DNA of 64,000 nucleotides from Shewanella sp. UCD-KL12. GTDB taxonomy: Bacteria > Pseudomonadota > Gammaproteobacteria > Enterobacterales > Shewanellaceae. Positions 1 to 8,904 of this stretch are shown here, in pieces; position 1 is the first letter of the stretch; every line of letters begins with the position of its first letter. The stretch covers positions 88,588-152,587 of the forward strand of contig NZ_MPHJ01000010.1 in assembly GCF_001957125.1 (NCBI RefSeq), written 5' to 3'. The notes below the pieces were generated by a model. It searched no databases. It saw nothing but the letters and a program-made list of their open reading frames with translations, and was not told the DNA's origin. Made by a program: the position numbers and the translations under genes.

Positions 1-690
1 TACCGGCGTGACATAAACGCTAAAGAAGCTGTCACGGCTAAGCTCAATAGCATGGAATATTGGATTCCAATCAAGCAAGTACCAATATTGTGGCGGAATC
101 ATAGGGGCGCAGAAGAAGATACCTGACATGAAAAACATAGGTCGGTTGATTAAGCTCACCACCTTGCCAGCATCTTTCCAATAGGTAACAGCACTACAAA
201 ACATAAGTCCTAACCCGATGGCCGTTATAGCGACCAGCACACTTGCAGCCAATACACCTAACAGGTCATAGGGAATCACCTCAAACCCAAGCCAGGCCAT
301 AAATCCAAAAATCAACACATAAACCACTAAGTAAGTCGCAAGCTCGATAAGAATTCGAGTAATAACAGGGTCAATGGCACTGACTTGGCGATAACTTAAC
401 AGGCCTTTATTGGACTCAACCGCTGCGGAAAGTTGGGTTAGTAACTTTTTGAAAAGATTAAAGGGTAATATTGCTGTAAACAGGAACAGGGCAATGGGTA
501 TATTTGCGATACTACTACGCCCCATCAGGGTAAAAATAATCCCTAATACGGCAACAGCTGCTACAGGCTCTGCAATCGCCCAGAAATAACCAAGTCGATT
601 TGAACCAAATCGTGTTTTTATTTCCCGCATCATTAATGCATGTACGGTATCGCACATAATATTAATTGAGGTACGTTTTTTAATTAACAT
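1..690 (-). CDS. ABC-2 type polysaccharide export permease (KpsM/Wzm family), 3' end cut by the window
   Basis: This gene encodes the inner-membrane permease of an ABC exporter for capsule or O-antigen type polysaccharide. I translated it by hand: 230 codons are visible, starting MLIKKRTSIN and running in frame off the left edge. An AAGAG ribosome site lies 7 bases before the ATG. The cytoplasmic N-terminus has the family-typical LMMREIKTRFG segment (about residues 19-29) followed by GYFWAIAEP, as in BexB/KpsM. Several hydrophobic spans follow (about residues 34-55, 65-80, 110-135, 140-165, 178-195). The ATP-binding partner should lie beyond the left edge. The long leader carries two ops-like sites, so RfaH probably controls it. 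Family is secure; the exact polysaccharide is unknown. Confidence 0.85.
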   Translation of the reverse strand, partial: MLIKKRTSINIMCDTVHALMMREIKTRFGSNRLGYFWAIAEPVAAVAVLGIIFTLMGRSSIANIPIALFLFTAILPFNLFKKLLTQLSAAVESNKGLLSYRQVSAIDPVITRILIELATYLVVYVLIFGFMAWLGFEVIPYDLLGVLAASVLVAITAIGLGLMFCSAVTYWKDAGKVVSLINRPMFFMSGIFFCAPMIPPQYWYLLDWNPIFHAIELSRDSFFSVYVTPV

Positions 691-952
691 TAATAACTCT
701 TATTAAATAATAGGCATGCAAATATAAAGGGCAAATTAAAAACACCTTTAAAGGCTTAACTCCATATACAGCTGAGAGACAAATATTAGAAAAATTAAAT
801 TTAATGTAGAGGGAATTTTCTATTATCAATCAGAAACAAACTAAGATTCATAGTTTAAATTATCATTCAATTTATTGTTACTATAGACACAAGCCAATAA
901 AACAAAGAGAAGACTTTACATTTAAACATAGAAAAACTTATTTTATTAAAGA

Positions 953-967
953 CATAGCTACCGCACG
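953..967 (-). promoter_or_regulatory. ops-like RfaH recruitment element, promoter-proximal-to-gene copy
   Basis: On the minus strand this reads CGTGCGGTAGCTATG. It contains GCGGTAGC, matching the ops core GGCGGTAG(N)nT except for the first G. It is oriented with the export permease gene and lies 263 bases upstream of it. An identical 15-mer is found 62 bases further upstream. Confidence 0.65.
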
Positions 968-1014
968 GCAATGACTATTTAGCCATTCCCAGAGTGTAAA
1001 GCATAAATTTTAAG

Positions 1015-1029
1015 CATAGCTACCGCACG
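1015..1029 (-). promoter_or_regulatory. ops-like RfaH recruitment element, second copy
   Basis: This is a second exact copy of the minus-strand 15-mer CGTGCGGTAGCTATG, in the same orientation and upstream of the same operon. The flanking bases differ between the two copies, so the conservation is confined to the element. That argues for function rather than a recent duplication. Confidence 0.65.
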
Positions 1030-1676
1030 ATGAGTGAAATTTAACTCACAATCTGAACGTAAAAAACTTATGACATGACTAGGCGTCGGAAAGTTTTGAA
1101 TTAACTCACCAACCCCATATACATTAAGCTGTAACTCTTAATAAATTGGTTACTCAACCAGGTTTATATTTACTTATAAAACAGTAACCACTCGACTATT
1201 ACTTTATAGGTAAGAGTTTTCATGTTCAACCAAAAACATTAATTAAACATTAACTTAAAATATATTATGAATAATATTAATTAATTTTGACCTACCCCCC
1301 ACATGTAAACAAACCACTTATTAAACACAAGCAAACGGCACCGTAAAACAACATCTATTAAAATTATTTAACGATCAACACAACTCCCCAAAGAACATAA
1401 ACATACAAAGTGATATACTCAACTGTATACTGTAAACATAAAACCTCACATTCCTTTACACCTAAGCAGAGCAATCCACAGAACTCACCTTAAAAATTAA
1501 AAACAATTAAAATAAATAAAAATCAAACAAGAATACATTTAACAATATACCAACCTGAAACCTTCGGTTTAAACATGGGGAAAACCTATCAATCAAAGTG
1601 AACAAGTAACAAAAAGTCACCGAAAAAAACATAAACTTTAAGTTAAAATAAATTTGCAACTATCTCATCTTTAAAA

Positions 1677-2114
1677 TCAAGCTAGTCCCATCAATGCGGG
1701 CTTTATCTGTGTGTCAAAAAACACCACTAGGTAGAGTATGAGGAGCAGTGTGACAGCGACGATACATCGCCTTCTGGACTCAAGGCCATTGTGGTTAAGC
1801 AGACTGGGGAAGAGCAGAAAGTTGAAGGGGTTGAACAGGTTTTGATAACAGATGATGCCGATACCATTTCGCCTTCCTCGCTTTATCATCTGATAAAAGA
1901 AGAAGCCAAAGCGGATCAGTAATACGGGAATACTGATAAACATGGCTAAGGAGAACGCCAGCTCAATACCCGATAGGTGCACTCTGAGCTGAGATAGGTG
2001 TTTAACCTCACCAGTTAATGATAAAACAAAGCCTACGGTTACGATAAGAGAAAAAAATAAAAAGAGTAAGCTATAAGCGAGTAATCGATACCAATCGATT
2101 TTGACGTTTCGCAT
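1677..2114 (-). CDS. Hypothetical small integral membrane protein
   Basis: The protein has 145 residues and I do not recognise its family. Hydrophobic spans are visible at about residues 11-33, 48-70, 88-104 and 116-134, which suggests four membrane passes. A basic stretch (KRGRR, about residues 78-82) lies between the middle two and probably faces the cytoplasm. It sits between the polysaccharide leader and an FAD oxidoreductase, on the same strand as both, but more than 900 bases separate it from the export permease, so an operon is unlikely. No catalytic motif is seen. Confidence 0.55.
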   Translation of the reverse strand: MRNVKIDWYRLLAYSLLFLFFSLIVTVGFVLSLTGEVKHLSQLRVHLSGIELAFSLAMFISIPVLLIRFGFFFYQMIKRGRRNGIGIICYQNLFNPFNFLLFPSLLNHNGLESRRRCIVAVTLLLILYLVVFFDTQIKPALMGLA

Positions 2115-2268
2115 ATGAACACCTCAATCTAGCGATAAACTTTTCCATAAGAGAGGTCCTGTACTGCACTAACTAACTATAAACTTAGTACAGTTTTGAG
2201 CATGGCATTATTATCTTGCTCGATTTTTGTGCCTTTAGCCCTCACTCTTTACCCTTATCTATTTCTCC

Positions 2269-3396
2269 TTAGCTTGTTAATCCTAAGCTGGCAGCAACAT
2301 AGCCGGCGATAGCTAGGCTTGCCGTTAAACCAGGAGACTCTATGCCATGTAGGTTAACCAAGCCGTTAATTGAGTGGTCAGCTTGGCTCTGAATTTGAAA
2401 ATCTTTAAAACTCTCATTAGCCCCTTGTAATTTTGGGCGTATACCAGCATAACTTGGCTGCAGCTTATTAATGTCAATATTGGGAAAGTACTGCTTAATA
2501 GCCTCAAAAAATTTTGGTTTTAATGCTGAAGAGACATGGTAATCAGGGTGCTGTGTCTCGCTAAGGTATTGGGTATCGGGCCCAAACTTAAGTTGTCCGC
2601 CCATATCTAGAGTCCCATGAATACCTAACCCTTTTACATTCGCTTCAGGGACTGGGTAAACAAGCTTAGAGAAAGGTTTTTTTCCGCTATAAGAGAAATA
2701 ATGCCCTTTGCACCAATAAAGCCTTGGAATATGCTTGCTTTGCACTCCCTGAATACCTGAGGCGACCTGAGTGCTATATAAACCCGCACTGTTGATAAGA
2801 TATCGAGTTCTAACTTTTAACCGCTCCCCATCGATATCTAAATGCACAATAAAGCCTTTATCATCAGGGTCTGCAGCAATAAAGCCTGTATTTGGCACAA
2901 AGCAGCCTCCATGACTTTCAATTTCAGCCAGCAAGCTTTGCATATAATTATGGCTATCGATAATGCCAGTAGAGGGAGAGAGTAATGCAGCAGAGGCATT
3001 TAACTCTGATGAAAATGAGCATAATTGACCAGTCGACTGCCTGACTAAATCTGTAACCCCATTTGCAGCAGCCTTTGTCATCACAGCTTCAAGGCTGGCT
3101 TCTTGAGCTTGTGACGTCGCCACAATCAACTTACCTAAACGCTGATAAGCGACCCCTCTTAAGTCGCAGTAGCGATATAAGGCCTGCTTGCCCTCAATAC
3201 ATAATTTGGCTTTCAGGCTATGTTGAGGGTAATAGATCCCAGCGTGGATCACTTCACTATTACGGCTACTGGTTTCCGCACCAAAATGGCTGTTTTTGTC
3301 GATAACAAGTACATCTTCTAATTGGCGACTCAACCGAGCAGCAATCGCTAGCCCAATCACCCCAGCACCAACCACGACGGCATCAAGTTGCTCCAC
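2269..3396 (-). CDS. FAD-dependent oxidoreductase of the L-2-hydroxyglutarate dehydrogenase (LhgO)/DAO type
   Basis: This is probably a membrane-associated 2-hydroxyacid dehydrogenase that passes electrons to FAD. The N-terminus holds the dinucleotide-binding GAGVIGLAIAARL motif, followed by an acidic end of strand 2 (VIDKN) and the LhgO-like segment ETSSRNSEVIHAGIYYP. The C-terminus has YAGIRPKL and HGIESPGLTASLAIA, typical of the DAO fold. I chose a GTG start at 3396 because AAGGGGAAG precedes it by a few bases and the flavin motif then begins about eight residues in; an in-frame start at 3459 would add 21 residues of unlikely sequence. The predicted length is 375 aa, against about 400-420 for E. 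coli LhgO. The substrate is inferred from family resemblance only. Confidence 0.75.
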   Translation of the reverse strand: MEQLDAVVVGAGVIGLAIAARLSRQLEDVLVIDKNSHFGAETSSRNSEVIHAGIYYPQHSLKAKLCIEGKQALYRYCDLRGVAYQRLGKLIVATSQAQEASLEAVMTKAAANGVTDLVRQSTGQLCSFSSELNASAALLSPSTGIIDSHNYMQSLLAEIESHGGCFVPNTGFIAADPDDKGFIVHLDIDGERLKVRTRYLINSAGLYSTQVASGIQGVQSKHIPRLYWCKGHYFSYSGKKPFSKLVYPVPEANVKGLGIHGTLDMGGQLKFGPDTQYLSETQHPDYHVSSALKPKFFEAIKQYFPNIDINKLQPSYAGIRPKLQGANESFKDFQIQSQADHSINGLVNLHGIESPGLTASLAIAGYVAASLGLTS

Positions 3397-3526
3397 AACT
3401 TCCCCTTTTGCATAAAAAGCTAAATCTAGCTCAAAATAAACAGTTTCTGAAACCAACAAAGAGTGTACATATTTACCCTATATCCTGATTGAACTATATT
3501 AATAAAAAGCTCAAAGGAGAGAGGCG

Positions 3527-3907
3527 ATGCCCAGATTAAGTTTTGGCTGTACGATCAACCACCTCGACAATAACATAGCCGAAGTGATTGTCGACCAAGG
3601 GATCGAACTGTCTATTGAAATGGTTGAAGAGCTTGATGACTACCTGGACGCACATTACAGCGTGCATTTTGCGCTATTAGTTAATAAAGCTAACCGCTAC
3701 TCCTACACCTACGAAGCTCAACTCTGCCTCGCCTCTTTAGATAAACAAAAAGCTATCGCCGTGCTTTACCATGAGTTGAATGAAAACCCGATCCCGTCAC
3801 AATTCGATAAGCGACGAAAAATGGATAACATCACTATTAAGAGTTTTCCTGCCACCAAGTTAGGTACTAAGGCTGCCTTGAGTTGGTTAAAGACCATTTT
3901 AAATTAA
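3527..3907 (+). CDS. Small SpoIIAA/STAS-like hypothetical protein, paralog 1
   Basis: This 126-residue soluble protein is clearly paralogous to the next gene. Shared blocks are FGC near the N-terminus, the E(L/I)(S/T)(I/L)EM segment, (A/L)LLVNK, YTY(E/S)(Y/F)EAQLC and the C-terminal TA(A/I).WL. The pattern of a short strand, a helix and a conserved LLVNK strand resembles the SpoIIAA-like (STAS/SEC14) fold, but I am not certain. A good AAAGGAGAGAGG ribosome site precedes the ATG. No signal peptide or membrane segment is present. Function unknown. Confidence 0.6.
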   Translation: MPRLSFGCTINHLDNNIAEVIVDQGIELSIEMVEELDDYLDAHYSVHFALLVNKANRYSYTYEAQLCLASLDKQKAIAVLYHELNENPIPSQFDKRRKMDNITIKSFPATKLGTKAALSWLKTILN

Positions 3908-4108
3908 TCATTTTTAATCCCTGAACTTTCATCAAACCTTGTGACTCTAACCCTTTGAGATACTTAGTGAAGCTTATATCACGACAAAGCCTCATGTACT
4001 AAATTGTGTAAACTGACAAAAATGTAACCGGATACATTTCACGGTTTTATCAGCTGTAGACTAAGCTGTTAAAGCGCTATAAAGATAATAATTACAAGGA
4101 AGAATAAG

Positions 4109-4516
4109 ATGCACAAATTCAATTTTGGTTGTTCGGTCGAGCTATTAACTCACAATATTGCCCAAGTAACGATAGAGCCTGGTGTTGAAATCACCTTAGA
4201 GATGCTAGGCGAGTTTGATGAGTATATGAGTCAAACATTCAATCATGACTACGCCCTTTTAGTGAACAAACAGCACAAATATACCTACTCATTCGAGGCG
4301 CAACTTTGTATGGCCTCCCACGAGCGCCTCAAGGCTACTGCTGTGGTTTTTTATGATGAGCAAGACGCCAAGCTCCCCCAGCAACTCACAGAACGACGCC
4401 AAGTTGATGAGCTCAACATACGCCTGTTTTCCGGTGTGAATGACGGAAGCAAAACAGCGATTAACTGGTTAGAAGAGCAACTCTTAACGGAGAAACAACT
4501 TGAGCTCTCATCTTAG
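4109..4516 (+). CDS. Small SpoIIAA/STAS-like hypothetical protein, paralog 2
   Basis: This is the 135-residue tandem paralog of the preceding gene, with FGCSVELL, VEITLEMLGEFDEYM, YALLVNK and YTYSFEAQLCMAS in the same order. An AAGGAAGA ribosome site lies upstream. The 200-base gap between the two genes suggests separate promoters. The C-terminal 10 residues (after NWLEEQLL) are additional to paralog 1. It probably arose by duplication. Function unknown. Confidence 0.6.
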   Translation: MHKFNFGCSVELLTHNIAQVTIEPGVEITLEMLGEFDEYMSQTFNHDYALLVNKQHKYTYSFEAQLCMASHERLKATAVVFYDEQDAKLPQQLTERRQVDELNIRLFSGVNDGSKTAINWLEEQLLTEKQLELSS

Positions 4517-4582
4517 TTTCTGGTTTCCGTTGGTCGAGATAATCATACCTACGCCTCTTGAGTACAGTTTACTTCCCCCTAT

Positions 4583-4620
4583 ATATTCTCCATTTTTCTA
4601 AATGGAAATATGGAGAATAT
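4583..4620. repeat. Perfect 11-bp inverted repeat with a nested alternative hairpin
   Basis: The arms ATATTCTCCAT (4583-4593) and ATGGAGAATAT (4610-4620) are perfectly complementary across a 16-base loop. Inside, CCATTT (4590-4595) and AAATGG (4600-4605) form a competing small hairpin around TTCT. The stem is AT-rich and lacks a T-run, so it is not a classical terminator. It lies between paralog 2 and rfaH in a 324-base gap that is otherwise featureless. Confidence 0.6.
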
Positions 4621-4840
4621 TACTAATATTGGAGCCTAATAAACTTATACTTACTAACAACAGCGCCACAGCAAAACCTTTATGGTCACTCACTTTAACC
4701 ATAGGCCTTTAGCGAACAGCCTTCACAGTAACATTAATTTAATGCGGTTAACTTTGTACTTAAAAATCGAGTTTTGCTATGATCTATGGGTTCAAAGTGA
4801 AAGTTCCTTTCTGTAGCCAACTGTTAAATGATGAATATTA

Positions 4841-5365
4841 ATGAAAGCTTGGTACCTCCTCTATTGTAAACTCCGCTCTGAAGCCAGAGCCGTACATAAC
4901 CTTGCTCTTCAGGACGTTGAAACATACTTGCCGACGCTCGCCGAGAAAAAAGTGACTAGAGGCAAGGCTGGCATCAAACATGTGCCTTTATTTCCTGGCT
5001 ATATATTCATTCATTTCGACCCTAAGGTGTTTAGTGTCGCTAGAATTCACTCAACACGCGGAGTGGGTAAAATTGTAGGCTGTAGTGAGCTGATGACTGC
5101 AATTGACGATGATATCATTGAGAACATCAAGATCCGCGAGCAAAGAATTGCCGATGCGCTGCAATCAGAGCTGCCCCCAAAAGCTGATGCTGATTTACCG
5201 CAAATAAACTCAGGCGATAAGGTGCGCTTTACTGAGGGGCCTTTTGTTGATCTAGAAGCTATTTTCGATGAGAAAAGTGGTGAAAAGCGCTGTCATGTTC
5301 TATTTGAGATCATGGGACAACAGAAAAAAGTATCGGTACTCAAAAGAAGCATTAAACCCATTTAA
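4841..5365 (+). CDS. rfaH: Transcription elongation factor RfaH (NusG paralog)
   Basis: RfaH binds RNA polymerase paused at ops elements in long surface-polysaccharide operons and suppresses termination. The 174-residue protein starts with the NGN-domain signature MKAWYLLYCKLRSEARAVHNL and continues with VETYLPT, the LFPGYIF(I)HFDP block and the RGVGKIVG segment. The C-terminal KOW region begins at about residue 125 (SGDKVRFTEGPFVDLEAIF). Length (E. coli 162 aa) and motif order favour RfaH over NusG. Its location a few kb from a polysaccharide export operon with two ops-like sites supports the call. Its stop overlaps that of the convergent lysR gene by 4 bases. Confidence 0.9.
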   Translation: MKAWYLLYCKLRSEARAVHNLALQDVETYLPTLAEKKVTRGKAGIKHVPLFPGYIFIHFDPKVFSVARIHSTRGVGKIVGCSELMTAIDDDIIENIKIREQRIADALQSELPPKADADLPQINSGDKVRFTEGPFVDLEAIFDEKSGEKRCHVLFEIMGQQKKVSVLKRSIKPI

Positions 5366-6282
5366 ACTTGCTGGTACTTGCCGACAAGCTCACTCATTAC
5401 CTCACAAATACGCTTACTTAAGGCTTGCCTAACTGGTGTGGGGTTTTTAGATTTAAATGACCACAAGCTTAACGGAAATGCGATCGGCTGATTCAACTCT
5501 TTAACCTCCAACCTGACAAGTTTTCCTTGCTGCAGCTCCTCATGAACAAGCCCTTTAGGCAGTAGCGCCCAACCTTCATTAACCTCCAATAAAGATTTAA
5601 GCACGCTCATATTTTCTATTCTTTGATAATGAGGAGATAAAACGACTGTGGTTTGCATCTCTGCGGTGATGCAATCTTCGGGCACCAGCTGCCGAACCTC
5701 TTTGAGCTGGGTAATACCCACCTTTTCAACAGCACTGGCTTTTACCAAGGGATGAGCCGCTCCAACCACCGGGATAAAATGTAAGTTAGCTAAGTGAATA
5801 TACTGCATCCGACTTATCGCCTTAGCTTTAAAAGCGATGCCTAAGCCTAAATCAGCCTCTCCCGCCTCTAGCTCTGCAATGATCTCCTCTCGACTCCTAT
5901 GAAGCCAATGAATATCGGTATCGGGAAATTGCGCTCGTATGGCTTGAACACTTAAGGTTATCAACTCTTTGGGGATAAGATCGCAATGCACGATCGTTAA
6001 CTCACTCTCAATCCCCTTACCTATGCTGGCGCTTAATGACTCAAAAGAGGAGGTATATTCCGCTAAGTTTTTAGCATGACTTAACAAAGCCTGACCATCT
6101 CGTGTCAGCACGGGAAGCTTTGCCGAACGATCGAACAGCCCGTAGCCCAGATCTATCTCCAAGTTAGCAATGACTTGGCTGAGGGTTGACCTATCTCTGC
6201 CTAGAGCCCTAGCAGCGGCACTGAAAGAACCTGTTTCAGCAACCGTAACAAACGCCCTTACCTGCTCATAACTTAAGCTCAT
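5362..6282 (-). CDS. LysR-family transcriptional regulator
   Basis: The 306-residue protein begins with a winged helix-turn-helix (YEQVRAFVTVAETGSFSAAARALGRDRSTLSQVIANLE, quoted in part by its key residues FSAAARALGRDRSTLSQ). The C-terminal effector domain starts at about residue 90. It is divergent from the Ntn-hydrolase gene with about 100 bases between the two ATGs, the classic arrangement for a LysR regulator and its target. The effector is unknown. The 3' end overlaps rfaH by 4 bases in convergent orientation. Confidence 0.85.
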   Translation of the reverse strand: MSLSYEQVRAFVTVAETGSFSAAARALGRDRSTLSQVIANLEIDLGYGLFDRSAKLPVLTRDGQALLSHAKNLAEYTSSFESLSASIGKGIESELTIVHCDLIPKELITLSVQAIRAQFPDTDIHWLHRSREEIIAELEAGEADLGLGIAFKAKAISRMQYIHLANLHFIPVVGAAHPLVKASAVEKVGITQLKEVRQLVPEDCITAEMQTTVVLSPHYQRIENMSVLKSLLEVNEGWALLPKGLVHEELQQGKLVRLEVKELNQPIAFPLSLWSFKSKNPTPVRQALSKRICEVMSELVGKYQQV

Positions 6283-6382
6283 AGCCTTTCCCTAGATCGT
6301 GGATTAAACCCAACATATCTGATGTGTTTTAATGAAATATACCACATATGATAGCCCTACATTGATGACTAGAGGCATAGAT

Positions 6383-7432
6383 ATGAAAATTCACTCTACA
6401 GCACTGGCTTGCATGATCACCTTAGGCCTAGCAAGTGCTAGCTCCTTTAACGCTGAAGCTTGTACTGACGTTGCTTGGAACACCAAAGAGTTCGGCACCT
6501 TGATCAGTCGAACCAATGATTGGCTCGAGCCGACCAAAGGTGAAATTCGAGTATTGCCTGCTGGCTCTGAGCGCTTATTACTAGGATTAGATAAAACAGG
6601 TGGCAGCTATAAAACTAAGTACACCATAGCAGGGATCTTCTCTTACGGCGGCTTAGTACATGATGTGGTCAATAGTGAAGGAATGAGAGCAAGCGTACTG
6701 TATTACGGCCCTATGACTATGGGTGAGCCTAAAAAAGGCAGTGTATCTCAACTTACCTACGGTGAGTATTTAGCCACTAACTTTGCCAGTGTAAAAGAGG
6801 TCATCGCTAATATTGATCAGATAAAGTCCACCTTAGTGGATCTACCTGGCTTACCTATTGCGCCTAAGTTTCACTGGACTGTGACAGACAAGAGCGGCGA
6901 TCGCGCCATCATAGAGCTAGATCCTGAAGGTGTGAATGTATATACCGGTGATGACGCTAAAGTCATGACTAATCAACCTAGCGTAAAAGCACATATCGAT
7001 AACTGGGATAAGGTCTGGTCTAAACAAGATCTACAGTCATCAAATGCTAAGAGCATCATAGGCGCAAAAGGTAACGTTAACCCCGAGCAAAGATACCTGC
7101 ACGCTCGTTACTTTCTCTCGCATTTAACCGAGCCGCAAAGCACGATTAATGGCTTAATGAAGTTACAAGCGACTATGGTAAAAGTGCCCCATGATGCGCC
7201 GAATCGCATTGTAAATGGCGAGATGACCGAGTACGCCACCGAGTGGACTATTAGCCAGAGTCTGGAGACTGGAACAACCTTCTTAGAATATACTTGGGGC
7301 GATGTATTTACCCGCTTTAACGTCAACTTCTACGATCTGATTGAAAACGGCAAGCCCGTGAGTATCAAACTCGATGATCCTAAGCTTGCTGGCGACATTA
7401 CCCAAAAGATGATCGATTTAAGTAATCGATAA
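6383..7432 (+). CDS. Secreted choloylglycine hydrolase/penicillin V acylase family Ntn hydrolase
   Basis: This is a linear amide hydrolase with an N-terminal Cys nucleophile. I chose the ATG at 6383 because it gives a clean signal peptide (MKIHSTALACMITLGLASAS) that ends just before Cys, the nucleophile (EA|CTDVAWN). An upstream in-frame start at 6332 has no such logic. Relative to that Cys, Arg at +16 and Asp at +19 (SRTNDW) match the bile-salt hydrolase Cys2/Arg18/Asp21 spacing. MTNQP supplies the conserved Asn and QRYLHARY the late Arg. About 349 residues. Periplasmic export is predicted. The substrate (N-acyl amino acid, penicillin V, or acyl-homoserine lactone) cannot be read from sequence. 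The divergent LysR is the likely regulator. Confidence 0.85.
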   Translation: MKIHSTALACMITLGLASASSFNAEACTDVAWNTKEFGTLISRTNDWLEPTKGEIRVLPAGSERLLLGLDKTGGSYKTKYTIAGIFSYGGLVHDVVNSEGMRASVLYYGPMTMGEPKKGSVSQLTYGEYLATNFASVKEVIANIDQIKSTLVDLPGLPIAPKFHWTVTDKSGDRAIIELDPEGVNVYTGDDAKVMTNQPSVKAHIDNWDKVWSKQDLQSSNAKSIIGAKGNVNPEQRYLHARYFLSHLTEPQSTINGLMKLQATMVKVPHDAPNRIVNGEMTEYATEWTISQSLETGTTFLEYTWGDVFTRFNVNFYDLIENGKPVSIKLDDPKLAGDITQKMIDLSNR

Positions 7433-7449
7433 TCGCTAGCAATAAACGT

Positions 7450-7485
7450 GATAACAGCTACGCCAGTTTTAGCGCAGCTGTTATC
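7450..7485. terminator. Strong hairpin 18 bases after the Ntn-hydrolase stop
   Basis: GATAACAGCT (7450-7459) pairs perfectly with AGCTGTTATC (7476-7485), and CGC/GCG extends the stem after one mismatch, leaving an 8-base loop. There is no following T-run, so it may be a 3'-end stabiliser rather than an intrinsic terminator. Confidence 0.55.
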
Positions 7486-7487
7486 AA

Positions 7488-7536
7488 AGCTAATGGTTGT
7501 TATCTAGAGCTAATGGCCATTCTGTATAGCTAATGG
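7488..7536. repeat. Three copies of AGCTAATGG in an intergenic region
   Basis: AGCTAATGG occurs at 7488-7496, 7508-7516 and 7528-7536, spaced 20 bases apart. The rest of the 480-base gap (7433-7912) shows no gene that I can support. Confidence 0.5.
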
Positions 7537-7912
7537 CTATGCTGCAGGTTGATTAACGCTGGCCCCATCTTATTAAAGGAGTCATCAAGCTCGCCTTTAT
7601 AACAGTTAAGTACCCAAAGGTAACTCTCAGTAATCTAGTAGCCATACTGGCCATCGATAGTCATACAGTATGCTCATCGAGTCTCCCCTCGCCAGATAGA
7701 AAATAAGCCACTCCGTGAACGCATACATGTTGATTTCATCTCATAATGATCACACTTCATAATAATCATTCTTATAACCAGTACGCTTTATAAAAAGCAC
7801 TCGCAAATGCTCATACGGAAACATTAACAACAGACTAAATAATGGTTATTGAACAAGGTTTCAGCAATAGTTGATAGGAGTAAAAAGGTAAACCTATTTC
7901 AGTCTAAGTATG

Positions 7913-8740
7913 TCAGTCTAAGTATTGCAGTAGCCCATTAAGCTCCTCATTCTCACCTAACACTAGCTCTTCATAGTGAGTGTTTTGCGTAAAGTCGCCA
8001 AAAGCGCTAACCATAACAGGCGGAAATTGACTGACATGCTGAGACATAGCCTGAGTACGCAATTTTTGATACTGAGAGACATCCACTCTATGGGTAACCA
8101 AACTATTTTCGATAGGCACCGCAACTGAATAGTTGATGCCAAACTTTTCAGCAGAACGCCTCAAAGCAATGGCGCGAGTATCTGAAACAGCAAAATAAAC
8201 AGCGCGGGATGAGTAATGTTGTGACACGAGTTTATTGACCACTTTATGATCCCGATTATCTGTTATTCCACCGCGTATAAAAGATAGGATCCATGCAGGC
8301 TCAACTTGTTCTACGACCTCTTGAAATTTAGCGAGTAACTCAGATTGAAACTGGTTTAACTTGCCGTCAGCAAAACGTAAAAAAATCGGTGAGCTTACAT
8401 CCAGGGTTTGGCAAGCCATAATGGCTTCACGCTCCCTCACTTCAGCGAGCTGATCCCCAGATAGTCCCCGGCCAGAACGATCACTGCCCTTATCGCCTGA
8501 GGTTGCATATACAGGAATAACCTCAAGCCCCCTAACCGCTAACTTGGCCAATGTTCCCGAAATCCAAGTTTCATCATCTGGGTGGGCAAGCAGCACAATG
8601 ACAGCATCTCTTTTACCCATCGGCTTTTCTCGATTCAATTGACAAGCACTTAACACACAAAGCATTATCACTATATAAGTCAATAGAGCTATTCGGTAGT
8701 TGTGCGCTTCTTTCTTAGAAACTTGTTTCAAGACCGCCAT
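7913..8740 (-). CDS. PIG-L/LmbE-family deacetylase, predicted lipoprotein
   Basis: This is a zinc-dependent N-acetylglucosamine-type deacetylase homolog. The signature AHPDDE, with the zinc-binding His and Asp, lies near residue 54. It is followed by VYATSGDKG and a conserved arginine-rich segment (AEVREREAIMA) typical of the family. The N-terminus has a hydrophobic span ending in the lipobox-like LSAC, suggesting anchoring in the periplasmic membrane leaflet. I took ATG at 8740 because AAGGAGGTGCTG precedes it, rather than an in-frame GTG six bases upstream. About 275 residues. The substrate is unknown, and envelope glycan or secondary-metabolite sugar deacetylation is possible. Confidence 0.8.
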   Translation of the reverse strand: MAVLKQVSKKEAHNYRIALLTYIVIMLCVLSACQLNREKPMGKRDAVIVLLAHPDDETWISGTLAKLAVRGLEVIPVYATSGDKGSDRSGRGLSGDQLAEVREREAIMACQTLDVSSPIFLRFADGKLNQFQSELLAKFQEVVEQVEPAWILSFIRGGITDNRDHKVVNKLVSQHYSSRAVYFAVSDTRAIALRRSAEKFGINYSVAVPIENSLVTHRVDVSQYQKLRTQAMSQHVSQFPPVMVSAFGDFTQNTHYEELVLGENEELNGLLQYLD

Positions 8741-8904
8741 CAGCACCTCCTTGTATTAAGCTGGGTTAAGCCAGTTTTGATCGACAAGAGTAAATTTTTA
8801 CTTACGCTCATTGACACTTAAAATCAGAGTTTTACAAAAACAAGCTATACAAGTGTATATCTTTATGTATTATTAAAGCATAGCTAATCTATCTCGAGAC
8901 ACAA

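Larger units (their letters stand above)
691..1676. other. Long AT-rich leader/promoter region of the polysaccharide operon
   Basis: Nearly 1 kb of very AT-rich DNA without a convincing gene on either strand. It contains the two ops-like elements listed separately, 263 and 325 bases upstream of the export permease start. A long untranslated leader with ops sites is typical of RfaH-controlled polysaccharide operons. I cannot place the promoter with confidence. Confidence 0.6.
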
